From Deltaproteobacteria bacterium (lineage in GTDB: Bacteria; Desulfobacterota; Binatia; Bin18), in contig SHZE01000013.1 of the NCBI GenBank assembly GCA_009692435.1, positions 1 to 36,026 on the forward strand: a DNA stretch of 36,026 nt, read 5' to 3'. Under the pieces are notes generated by a model that was not told where the DNA came from, did not search any database, and saw nothing but the letters and a program-made list of their open reading frames with translations. A program made the translations under genes and the position numbers. Shown here one piece after another: positions 17,567 to 25,841 of this stretch (positions are counted from its first letter, which is position 1; every line of letters begins with the position of its first letter).

Positions 17567-18901
17567 ATGCCTGAAAAACCCAAGCCCGTCCGCCTCACTA
17601 AAGGGCGCGCCAAACGTGCGCTGCAAGTGGGGTCGCTGACCACCTCCGTTGGGGGCAGCTATGTCTGGAACGCACTCAAGCGGCCCTTTCAATCGACGGA
17701 TCAGCAAGACCAATCTCTCTTCGATCTGCACCTGAAAAATGCCTTGCACATCGTGGAAAGCTCACGTGAGTTGCGTGGCGCATTCATGAAGCTGGTGCAG
17801 ATGTTGAGTATGCGCGACGATCTCCTGCCCTTAGAGGTGCTCAATGTCTTGTCGGTGGTGCAGTCTTCCGTACCGCCGATGGAGTACGCGCTCATTCACG
17901 AACAAATCAAAAAAGAACTCGGCCAGTATCCTGAACAAGTATTCCAGCACTTTGAGCAAGAGGCGTTCGCGGCGGCGTCATTGGGGCAGGTCCATCGGGC
18001 GACACTCAAGAATGGCGATGACGTGGTCGTCAAGGTGCAGTACCCCGGCGTTGATGAAACCGTTGTCCAAGACTTGAAGAATCTCAAGGCACTCTTGCAA
18101 GCCTTCACGCTACTGACCCGCGATGTCCTCCGACAAAAGACATTTGATGCCAGTGAAATTTACCAAGAGATGGAAGAGCGGCTGCGCGAGGAACTGGACT
18201 ACGTGCATGAAGCGAACAATCTCGCACTGTTTCAGCGACTCTTTGCTGATGACGACGAGGTGCTGATTCCGCGCGTGTATCCTGACATGTCGTCACGCCG
18301 AGTGCTGACGATGGAGTATCTCGACGGCTACAAGCTCCAAGACATTTTGGCCCCTGGAGTCGAGCAAACGCTGAAAGACTGGGTCTCCATCAAATACTTT
18401 CGCATGACCTGGCGGCAGATTCTTGAGTTTGGGGTGCTGCACACCGATCCGCATCCCGGCAATTATCTGGTCACGTATCATCCCAAAGTGGCGATGCTCG
18501 ATTTTGGCAGTGTCCGCGTCTTTCCCGAAGAGATTCGCAAGGGCTATCTCACCCTCGCCAAAGCCATTATCGAGAAGGACGAGCAAACGATGGCACGGTG
18601 TTTTGGGATATTGGGCTATATCGATCCGGGCGTCGATCCCACCCCGCTCGTGAAAATCATGTACCTCATCTTCGAGCCCGTGTTAGAGGACCGCGATTAC
18701 GATCCGCATGAGTTCGACTCAGCAAAGAAGACGATGGAGATTACGTCGATTGGTATTGAGAACCGCATCTTCAATGCCCCAGGTCATCGGTTGTTTCTGG
18801 TCCGCGCCTTGTGGGGGCTCGATTCCTACACGCATCAATTTCGCACCATTACCAACTGGCATCGGATATTTCGCGAGTGCGTGGACAAGGTGAAGAGATA
18901 G
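17567..18901 (+). CDS. ABC1/AarF/UbiB family atypical kinase
   Basis: KLVQMLSMRDDLLPLEVLNVLSVVQSSVPP; AAASLGQVHRATLKNGDDVVVKVQYPGV; GVLHTDPHPGNYLV; MLDFGSVR. Confidence 0.9.
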   Translation: MPEKPKPVRLTKGRAKRALQVGSLTTSVGGSYVWNALKRPFQSTDQQDQSLFDLHLKNALHIVESSRELRGAFMKLVQMLSMRDDLLPLEVLNVLSVVQSSVPPMEYALIHEQIKKELGQYPEQVFQHFEQEAFAAASLGQVHRATLKNGDDVVVKVQYPGVDETVVQDLKNLKALLQAFTLLTRDVLRQKTFDASEIYQEMEERLREELDYVHEANNLALFQRLFADDDEVLIPRVYPDMSSRRVLTMEYLDGYKLQDILAPGVEQTLKDWVSIKYFRMTWRQILEFGVLHTDPHPGNYLVTYHPKVAMLDFGSVRVFPEEIRKGYLTLAKAIIEKDEQTMARCFGILGYIDPGVDPTPLVKIMYLIFEPVLEDRDYDPHEFDSAKKTMEITSIGIENRIFNAPGHRLFLVRALWGLDSYTHQFRTITNWHRIFRECVDKVKR

Positions 18902-18977
18902 GAGCGGGGCGGAATGATCGTCTCATTGGTGGGAGGCATCTCAATCGAACCACACGAGCGTGGCACAGTGCCGAGCA

Positions 18978-19033
18978 AAATCCCCTCGCGCTCCGCGCGG
19001 CCCCCTTTTGACAACGGGGGCTCGGGGGGATTT
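18978..19033. repeat. GC-rich imperfect inverted repeat
   Basis: aaatcccc...gcccccttttgacaacgggggc...ggggggattt. Confidence 0.6.
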
Positions 19034-19116
19034 CTCACTTGCAGTCACGACGTGTCCCAACGCCATGTGGTCCGATTTAGACTGGGGTACGTAGGGGCAG
19101 TGGTATAGCCCTCTGC

Positions 19117-19620
19117 TCACCGGCTTTCCAGGAGCCGGATGCGATACGAGTGGAACTCGGGTATCTCGTCCTTGAAAAAAAAGAAGCGCAGCCCATCCTG
19201 CGCGCCCGCAGCCACTGGGTCGATGTTCATCTCGGTGAGGGACTTTTTGCCATTCTCGTAGTCTTCCTCACGCAAGGCTTCCGCTTGGCGGTTATAGCCA
19301 TAGTCGCGGTGCACAACGACACCGTCTTTGTTCAACAACTCGAATTGAAATTTGATGTAGGTCAGTGGCTTTCTCGAAGTGTTTTCAAGTTGGCCAGCAA
19401 CCAAGAAGAACGGCTCGCCGCTGCCACCGGTGCTGAAAAAGGCTGTCCACTCCCCACGGTGAGAAACCATGCGGATGGAGGCGTTGGGAGGGACAATCAG
19501 TGATCCCGTGATCGGTTGTGTCGCGTCCGGTAAATTCGGTACGTCAAGCGCGTGGAGTCGTGATAGCGGGAGGATAGACAAGAGGGAGGTGTAGACAAGA
19601 ACAGTACGGTATCTCTTCAT
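19117..19620 (-). CDS. Secreted hypothetical protein
   Basis: Signal peptide MKRYRTVLVYTSLLSILPLSRLHA; beta-rich body (LVAGQLENTSRKPLTYIKFQFELLNKDG) resembling FxLYD-like domains. Confidence 0.6.
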   Translation of the reverse strand: MKRYRTVLVYTSLLSILPLSRLHALDVPNLPDATQPITGSLIVPPNASIRMVSHRGEWTAFFSTGGSGEPFFLVAGQLENTSRKPLTYIKFQFELLNKDGVVVHRDYGYNRQAEALREEDYENGKKSLTEMNIDPVAAGAQDGLRFFFFKDEIPEFHSYRIRLLESR

Positions 19621-19654
19621 AACGGTGTACTCCTTTGCTCAAGCATAATCCGAC

Positions 19655-21595
19655 TCACTGCGGAATAGTTCCCGAAGAGGCGTGCGGGTGCGGCTCCTCC
19701 TGCTCGGTGAGAAAACGCGCGAGATCAATTGGCTGACCGACGAGCACGAGTGCATCCTGAGGGCTCAGTGGATAATCGGGGTCCGGCAACTCATCTCCCC
19801 GCGTCGTGCCACCGCGACGCAGCGCGACGGCAGTCAAATGGAACTGGGTACGGAGTTGGAGCACGCGGAGCGTTTTGCCGGTGTGCCACGAGGGAATTTG
19901 TACAACCTGCACGACATATTGATGAGGAAGGCGGACCTCCTCATGCACGCTGTGGTCCACGCCGTCGGTGTGCAGATTCAACCCCAGATACTCTTGCCGC
20001 AAAATCTCTCGGTTGTAGAGGGCCATCACCGCGCGATGAGAGAGGACGCCACACAACTGCCCGTCCGCGGTTGTCACCGGAAGAAATTCTTGTTCCGTTT
20101 GTGAGAATCGATCGAGACAGTGGGCTAAGGTGTCTTCGGGTCGGACCGTCACGTGAGAGGTGTGCAGCAGGTCCCGAGCGATAATCAATGCGCCCAGTCC
20201 CTCTTCTTGCAAGAGTCCCTTCACATCATGGAGAGAAATCTCCCCGCAGAGGCGCTTGTGTTCGTTGATCACAAAACAGGTCGATACGGTTGTCGCCAGA
20301 AAATGCCGCACGATTTCAGCAAACGCGGCGGACTCTGAGAGGACAGGTGCTTCTGCTTGCATGATCTGTCCAACCGTAAATGCGCGCATGATGTTTTCCT
20401 CGCGCCGCCGGACATCGATCCCTCGTCGTACGAGTTGCAACGTATAAATCGATTCCTCCTGCAACATTTTAGCAACGAGGGTACTCACTGAGCAGCTCAG
20501 CATGAGAGGCAGAATAATGTGATAGTCGCCGGTCAGCTCAAAAAGGAGGAGAAACGCCGTAATCGGTGAATGCGTTGATGCGGCGAGAAAAGCCGCCATG
20601 CCGACAAGCGCATAGGCGCCACTCGGAGCCGTGATCGACGGGAGCAGGACACCGGCCCCAATACCGATCAACCCCCCAGTGATTGACCCAAGATACAAAG
20701 ACGGGAGAAAAACGCCACCAGAGCCCCCAGAAGCGAGGGTTAAACTGGTGGCGGCCATTTTGATTGGCAGCAGCAGTAGCAGCCAGGTCCAGGAGACGCC
20801 GCCACGGAGGATTTCATCCATCGTCGCGTACCTAACCCCATACAGGTCAGGAACAAAGAGGATGGCGACGCCTAAGATCAGTCCACCGAGCGCGGGTTTC
20901 CAGAGGTTGTTGATCTTGACGGCTTTCACGCCACGGTCCAGGAGATCAAGCACAAAAATAAAGGCGACCCCGCCGAGTCCACACGCGATACCCAGGAACA
21001 GGTAAATGATCAGCTCCCATTCACTCAACAGCGCATAGCCCGGAACGACGAACCCTGGGTGGTTGCCAAAATAGGAACGGCTGACCACGGTGGCTAAGAC
21101 TGAGGAGAGAACAATGGGGCCGAAGGCCGGCATGGCAAAGTTGCCCATAATCACTTCGAGGGCGAAAAAGGCGCCGGCAATGGGCGCATTGAACGCCGCG
21201 GCAATGCCCCCGGCAGCGCCACAGCCGACGAGAGTGGGCAGACGACTGGGCGGGATGCGCAAGAGCTGTCCGAAAAGCGATCCTAGTGCCGCACCAATCT
21301 GTACGATTGGTCCTTCACGCCCCACTGAGCCGCCAGTGCCGATGGTCAAGGCCGAGGCGAGTGATTTCACCACGGCCACACGGGGATGGATTTTTCCGCC
21401 CTTGAGTGCGACCGCTTCGATGACTTGGGGGACGCCGTGTCCTTGGGATTCACGAGAGACGAGAAAAACGAGAGGAGCAACCAACAGCCCGCCGAGCGCG
21501 GGTACCCAAAAGACTCGATACCACGGTAAAGAGGGCAGGGTGTACAGCGGAGCGCTGGTGGTCCCGATTGCTAGCCACTGAACAAGGTTAATCAA
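19655..21595 (-). CDS. clcA: ClC-family chloride channel/antiporter with C-terminal CBS domains and TrkA-C-like tail
   Basis: GSVGREGPIVQIGAALGS; GGIAAAFNAPIAGAFFALEVI; GSGGVFLPSLYLGS; CBS repeats. The true N-terminus probably extends to about 21724. Confidence 0.93.
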   Translation of the reverse strand: MINLVQWLAIGTTSAPLYTLPSLPWYRVFWVPALGGLLVAPLVFLVSRESQGHGVPQVIEAVALKGGKIHPRVAVVKSLASALTIGTGGSVGREGPIVQIGAALGSLFGQLLRIPPSRLPTLVGCGAAGGIAAAFNAPIAGAFFALEVIMGNFAMPAFGPIVLSSVLATVVSRSYFGNHPGFVVPGYALLSEWELIIYLFLGIACGLGGVAFIFVLDLLDRGVKAVKINNLWKPALGGLILGVAILFVPDLYGVRYATMDEILRGGVSWTWLLLLLPIKMAATSLTLASGGSGGVFLPSLYLGSITGGLIGIGAGVLLPSITAPSGAYALVGMAAFLAASTHSPITAFLLLFELTGDYHIILPLMLSCSVSTLVAKMLQEESIYTLQLVRRGIDVRRREENIMRAFTVGQIMQAEAPVLSESAAFAEIVRHFLATTVSTCFVINEHKRLCGEISLHDVKGLLQEEGLGALIIARDLLHTSHVTVRPEDTLAHCLDRFSQTEQEFLPVTTADGQLCGVLSHRAVMALYNREILRQEYLGLNLHTDGVDHSVHEEVRLPHQYVVQVVQIPSWHTGKTLRVLQLRTQFHLTAVALRRGGTTRGDELPDPDYPLSPQDALVLVGQPIDLARFLTEQEEPHPHASSGTIPQ

Positions 21596-21750
21596 TTCAG
21601 CAAAGACGATGGCACCACAGCCAGTGATAACACCGACGGTACAAGCAAGAGCGATCAGCGAAAATGGTTGTACGCGCTCAAGCTGCTCGCGCAGCCGCTG
21701 GCGAGTGGAAGGGGAGAGGAACAGCGTATGTCACTTCTCTTTTGCGGTTT

Positions 21751-21799
21751 GGGGACGGGGGATCGGGGGACAGGGTTAGGTTACGGGGTTCGGTTCGAA
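21751..21799. repeat. G-rich degenerate heptamer array
   Basis: ggggacg ggggatc gggggac agggtta ggttacg gggttcg gttcgaa. Confidence 0.6.
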
Positions 21800-21825
21800 A
21801 GAACATAGTCGAGTTCCCCTTCCGC

Positions 21826-21865
21826 AACTCGTAACTCGTAACTCGTAACTCGTAACTCGTAACTT
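21826..21865. repeat. Tandem heptamer repeat (AACTCGT)x5 plus partial unit
   Basis: Five perfect consecutive aactcgt units, 21826-21860, then aactt. Confidence 0.95.
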
Positions 21866-22000
21866 GGTCTCCTTACCCACGGACTTGTGGGCTGTCAAGT
21901 CGAGATATCTTCTTGCCTTGACTTTCCACCGGAAAACTCTAAAGTAGGCGCGACCATTCCTAGTAATGACCAAACGCCTGCCGAGGGGAGGTGACGCTGC

Positions 22001-22198
22001 ATGGCAGGAGTCCGTGTAAAAGAGAGTGAGCCGATCGAAAGTGCGATCCGTCGCTTTAAGAAGCAGTGCGAAAAAGCTGGGATTCTCCAGGAACTGAAAA
22101 AACGCGAACACTACGAAAAGCCAAGCGCTCGCCGCAAACGCAAAGCCATCGCCGCCCGCAAACGCGCGCTGCGACGTGCCAGCCGGTCGTTTTACTAA
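22001..22198 (+). CDS. rpsU: Ribosomal protein bS21
   Basis: [48 protein letters not shown]. Confidence 0.96.
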   Translation: MAGVRVKESEPIESAIRRFKKQCEKAGILQELKKREHYEKPSARRKRKAIAARKRALRRASRSFY

Positions 22199-22205
22199 TC
22201 TCTCC

Positions 22206-22238
22206 CGGGTGTCCTCTTGGACGCCCGTTTCTTTTTTT
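22206..22238 (+). terminator. Intrinsic terminator between rpsU and dnaG
   Basis: cgggtgtcc-tctt-ggacgcccg stem followed by tttcttttttt. Confidence 0.85.
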
Positions 22239-22326
22239 GATTTCCACGCCCCTCACCCCAGGCAGACACCCCACGTGATCCGTGGCATATACGTGGACGG
22301 ACCCACGGACGAAGGAGCCCACCGCT

Positions 22327-24132
22327 ATGGAGGGACGGATTCCCGATGACATCCTGACCGACATCCGCGCACGCGTGAACATTGTCGAAGTGATCGGCGC
22401 ACATGTCGCCCTGCGCAAAGCCGGGCGCAATTACCAAGGCTTATGTCCGTTTCATGGCGAAAAGACTCCGTCTTTTAGCGTCAACGAGGAACGTGGGTTC
22501 TTCCACTGTTTTGGGTGTGGCGTTGGGGGCAATGCCTTCACGTTTCTCACGCGCATTGAGAATATCTCGTTTCCTGAAGCGGTTCGTCGGTTAGCCCTCA
22601 AAGCAGGAGTCTCGCTTCCCCAGGCCGAACGCGACCCCCAGGACCAGGAACGCGTACGGCTTTATCGGCTCAATGATCTTGCGGCCACCTATTTTCAGCG
22701 CTGTCTCTGGGGCGATATGGGCGGGACCGCGCGCCTCTACCTAGAGGAGCGTGGGATCAATCGTGAGATCGCTGAGCGCTTTCGTCTCGGGTTTGCGTCC
22801 TCTGGCGCGGAAGGATTGGTCCGTTTTCTAACCTATCAGAAGGCCGAGGTGGAACGAGCCGTGTCACTGGGCCTTGTCGGGAAGCGGGACAATGGCCAAT
22901 ACTACGACAAATTTCGCTATCGACTGATGTTCCCGATTACCGATGTCGTTGGGCGCATCGTTGGTTTTGGGGGCCGCTTACTGCCAATGGAGCAACCGCA
23001 AGCGCACAATGGCCAACAGCGTACCTTGCCAAAGTATCTCAATTCGCCAGAGTCAGTGCTCTATAAGAAAGGCACGTTGCTCTACGGTCTCGCGCAGGCG
23101 AAAGAAACCATTCAGCGCCGTGGCCGCGCGGTGTTGGTGGAAGGCTATATTGACCTGCTTGCTCTCGCGCAACATGGACAAACGGAAACCGTTGCGGTTT
23201 TGGGAACCGCCTTGGGTAGTGACCAACTCAAACTGCTACGCCGTTTTACCACGGAAGTGTATATGTTCTTTGATGGCGATGAGGCTGGGCGCAAAGCCGC
23301 GCTGCGCGCTTTTCCTTTGTGTATCGAAGCCGAGTTGCGCGGGCGCGGGGTGTTTCTCCCGCAAGGAGAAGACCCCGACACCTATGTCCGCAAATATGGA
23401 CAAGGGCAACTGAGTGCGTTGATTGATGAAGCGGCTCCGCTAGAAGACTTCTATTTTACACACCATGCCCCTCCGCCAGGTGCAACGGCATTTCAACGGG
23501 CGCAGGCGGCGCGGTCAGCAATGGCTGTGCTCCAGTCGATGACCGATGTGGTTGCGCGTGGGGCGTTACTAACGCAAATCGCACAACGCTTTGGCGTCAA
23601 CGAGGAAGAATTGCGGCGGAGCGCGATGACACCCGATTCGCTTTCACGGCCCGCGAATCGTCCGAGTTCCGCGCGACAAGAGACGCTCGTCTCGCCGCAG
23701 ATCACCGCCGAATCAGAGTTGTTGCAACTAATGCTGATCAATCAACAGGCGGCCATGCGGATAGCGCAGGCCGGTGTCCTTCCTGCTTTCCAACAATGGG
23801 GCCCCTTGGCCGAAGAGATACTTGCGACCTGGAATGAGCAAGGTGCGATTGACCTTGGCGGTTTTTTGGATCGTTTGCCTAAAGCGATGGCCGACCAAGT
23901 GACACGGATGCTCGCCAATGCCGACCGCGACGGTGAAGCGCACGCGCGCGAGCAATTGTTGAGCGATTGCATTGCGAAGATTCGGCTGGTCCTCCGTAAG
24001 TTGGAACGCGAACGGTTACGGCGAGAGCTGCGCGAGGTGGAGCAGCACGGCAGCGAAGATGAACTGCGGATACGACTGCAACAATTGCAACAGTGGAACG
24101 AACCAGCGCCGCCGTCGCATGACCCGGAATAG
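22327..24132 (+). CDS. dnaG: DNA primase DnaG
   Basis: Zinc motif CPFHGEKTPSFSVNEERGFFHCFGCG; Toprim VEGYIDLLALAQHG and FFDGDEAGRKAALR. The ATG at 22327 is preferred over the track start at 22282. Confidence 0.96.
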   Translation: MEGRIPDDILTDIRARVNIVEVIGAHVALRKAGRNYQGLCPFHGEKTPSFSVNEERGFFHCFGCGVGGNAFTFLTRIENISFPEAVRRLALKAGVSLPQAERDPQDQERVRLYRLNDLAATYFQRCLWGDMGGTARLYLEERGINREIAERFRLGFASSGAEGLVRFLTYQKAEVERAVSLGLVGKRDNGQYYDKFRYRLMFPITDVVGRIVGFGGRLLPMEQPQAHNGQQRTLPKYLNSPESVLYKKGTLLYGLAQAKETIQRRGRAVLVEGYIDLLALAQHGQTETVAVLGTALGSDQLKLLRRFTTEVYMFFDGDEAGRKAALRAFPLCIEAELRGRGVFLPQGEDPDTYVRKYGQGQLSALIDEAAPLEDFYFTHHAPPPGATAFQRAQAARSAMAVLQSMTDVVARGALLTQIAQRFGVNEEELRRSAMTPDSLSRPANRPSSARQETLVSPQITAESELLQLMLINQQAAMRIAQAGVLPAFQQWGPLAEEILATWNEQGAIDLGGFLDRLPKAMADQVTRMLANADRDGEAHAREQLLSDCIAKIRLVLRKLERERLRRELREVEQHGSEDELRIRLQQLQQWNEPAPPSHDPE

Positions 24133-24176
24133 AAAAGTCTCGTTCCCTATGCTACACTTCTGTCGAACTCGAAAAC

Positions 24177-24503
24177 GGGCCCATAGCTCAGTGGTTAGAG
24201 CTGCCGGCTTAAGACAGCGAGTCTACGTTGAGGGAAGGATCATGTATTTCCTCAATATGGTTTGTTGTATGGGGCTGCTTGAAGAGTAACCTTCAAGTGA
24301 CACCTGTCAAATTCGGGGAAGCCTAAATCGAGAGATATGGTAATCCCGAGCCAAACCTCCGAAAGGGGGGAGGTGTAGAGACTAGACGGCAGGCACCCCA
24401 CAGGGGTGAAGGGATAGTCCAGACCACAAACCTGAAAGGGGCAGTGAAAACTGTAGTGGGAGGCATAACCGGCTGGTCCCAGGTTCGAATCCTGGTGGGC
24501 CCA
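24177..24503 (+). tRNA. tRNA with CAU anticodon (tRNA-Ile2-like), interrupted by a group I intron; CCA not encoded
   Basis: Exons 24177-24209 and 24464-24503 join to GGGCCCA TA GCTC AGTGGTTA GAGC T GCCGG CTCATAA CCGGC TGGTC CCAGG TTCGAAT CCTGG TGGGCCC A: perfect acceptor, anticodon and T stems. Confidence 0.92.
24210..24463 (+). ncRNA. Group I intron (IC3-like, Azoarcus-type), 254 nt
   Basis: 5' exon ends in U, intron ends in G. P1 exon CGGCU pairs with IGS GGCUG (24273-24277) with U.G at the splice site. P2 cttgaag/cttcaag; P3 CCUGUC (24303-24308)/GGCAGG (24388-24393); core gtgtagagactagacgg...gggatagtcc (P7); P8 cacccc/ggggtg; GAAA-capped P9 cagtgaaaactg. Confidence 0.95.
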
Positions 24504-24561
24504 CTTGTTCTAGGAGAGTCCTCCGTCTGTATGGCAGGCGGTGTATGAAAGGAGGTCTTCG

Positions 24562-25305
24562 TTGCCCACGAAGATTGAGCTGTTGGCAGCTCTGCAAGAC
24601 ATTGATCAACGTCTCCATCGCAAAGAACAGTCGCTTGAAGAGCTTCGTCAGCAATTAGCTGCTCTCGCTGTGACCGTGGACGCCAAGGCGCGGAAGGTCC
24701 AAGCCCAGCAGCAACGGATCGCGGACCTCGAACTCCGCCGCCGCGAGAATGAGCGACAACTGAAAGAAGAAGAAGCCAAGATTAAAGAGAAGCGGGTGCG
24801 TCAGAACCGCATTCGCAATGACCGCGAACTCCTGGCGGTACGTCGAGAAATCGAGTTAATGAAAGAGTCGAATGGCAAGCTCGAAGAGGACGGGATTCAC
24901 ATCCTTGACCAACTTGCGCAAGAGCAAACCCGATTGGCACAAACCGAAGCGCTGGTTGAGGAGCTGACAGCCAACCTGACCAAGGAGACGGTACACGTCG
25001 AGACGGCGATCGCCACTCTTGAAGCCGAGGCGCGACAAGAACGAGAAGAACGCGCGGCTGGCGCTCAATCCATCGACGCGGACCTCTGTTCTCGCTATGA
25101 GCGGCTTTTCGCCAAACGCGGTGGTGTCGCGGTGGTCGAACTGCGGTCAGATACGTGCCAGGGATGTTATATGCGTATTCCCCCACAAATGAGCAATCAA
25201 ATTCGCAGTAGCGTTCAGCAGCAAGCAGAGACGATCTTCCACTGCCCGCACTGCGGACGGATACTCTATTGGCGCCCGGTTCCGGAAGGGACGGCTGACG
25301 CGTAG
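24562..25305 (+). CDS. C4-type zinc-ribbon coiled-coil protein (DUF164 family)
   Basis: Long coiled coil, then TCQGCYMRIPPQMSNQIR...FHCPHCGRILYW. TTG start at 24562 preceded by aaggagg. Confidence 0.88.
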   Translation: MPTKIELLAALQDIDQRLHRKEQSLEELRQQLAALAVTVDAKARKVQAQQQRIADLELRRRENERQLKEEEAKIKEKRVRQNRIRNDRELLAVRREIELMKESNGKLEEDGIHILDQLAQEQTRLAQTEALVEELTANLTKETVHVETAIATLEAEARQEREERAAGAQSIDADLCSRYERLFAKRGGVAVVELRSDTCQGCYMRIPPQMSNQIRSSVQQQAETIFHCPHCGRILYWRPVPEGTADA

Positions 25306-25411
25306 CCGGGCGAGCGGAGTAACCGCTCCACCGTCAGTGTGGGGCAGCTCCGTGGACTAACTCCACTAGCGACACTCGTAGCGTGCGCCCCAAGGCGCAC
25401 GCTGCTTTGCC

Positions 25412-25710
25412 TTATGTGGTCAACGTGACAGAAGAGTTGGCGGGATCAAGCAAGTGATCCAACGCGGCACGGCTGGTTCCCGAAGGCGGCGTCGAGCGAG
25501 GTCGAGGTCCTCTTTGGGGGTCTTTCGCGACTTCTTGATGAACTCATGTGGGGATCAACACCACGCCCTGTTGTACGGTGAAGAGGACCCGTGCGATCCG
25601 CTTGTCGAGCGTTGAGCGCCTTGCCTATAACGCCTCCTTACGTTTGCGTACCAGCGGCATACCAATGGGCCATCCGTATCGCATAGTGAGCAGGTCCAAG
25701 TCGATCACGT
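25412..25710 (-). pseudogene. Decayed HigB (Gp49-like RelE superfamily) toxin fused to an antitoxin C-terminal remnant
   Basis: Minus strand, multiple frames: IDLDLLTMRYGWPIGMPLVRK ... * ... LDKRIARVLFTVQQGVVLIP / PHEFIKKSRKTPKEDLDLARRRLREPA, then TSRAALDHLLDPANSSVTLTT*. Confidence 0.7.
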
Positions 25711-25841
25711 TTGCTCATCCCCTCTGAAGCGGGCGCGACGTCCGCGCTCCCAGTCCTTCTTTGCCTCACTTTTGCCTTTTGATTTTTTGTCTTCCGCAAA
25801 GACCCCTTGTGGACATTATTGAATTTCTTTAGGTTCTGACC

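Noticed and set aside
21776-22111. 111-aa minus-strand ORF
   Set aside because: Built from the heptamer repeat (LRVTSYELRVTS) and antisense to rpsU.
23972-24289. 105-aa ORF running through dnaG end, the tRNA exon and the intron
   Set aside because: Overlaps dnaG in another frame and the structured tRNA/intron.
24210-24463. Alternative tRNA reading as Leu(UAA) or Ile(UAU) from CTTAA at the exon-intron junction
   Set aside because: No long variable arm as in tRNA-Leu, and the UAU reading would make the intron end in C instead of the required G.
24382-24654. Minus-strand 90-aa ORF across the tRNA 3' half (contains VGPPGFEPGTSRLC)
   Set aside because: The GFEPGTSRL-like peptide is a familiar artefact of translating tRNA T-arms antisense.
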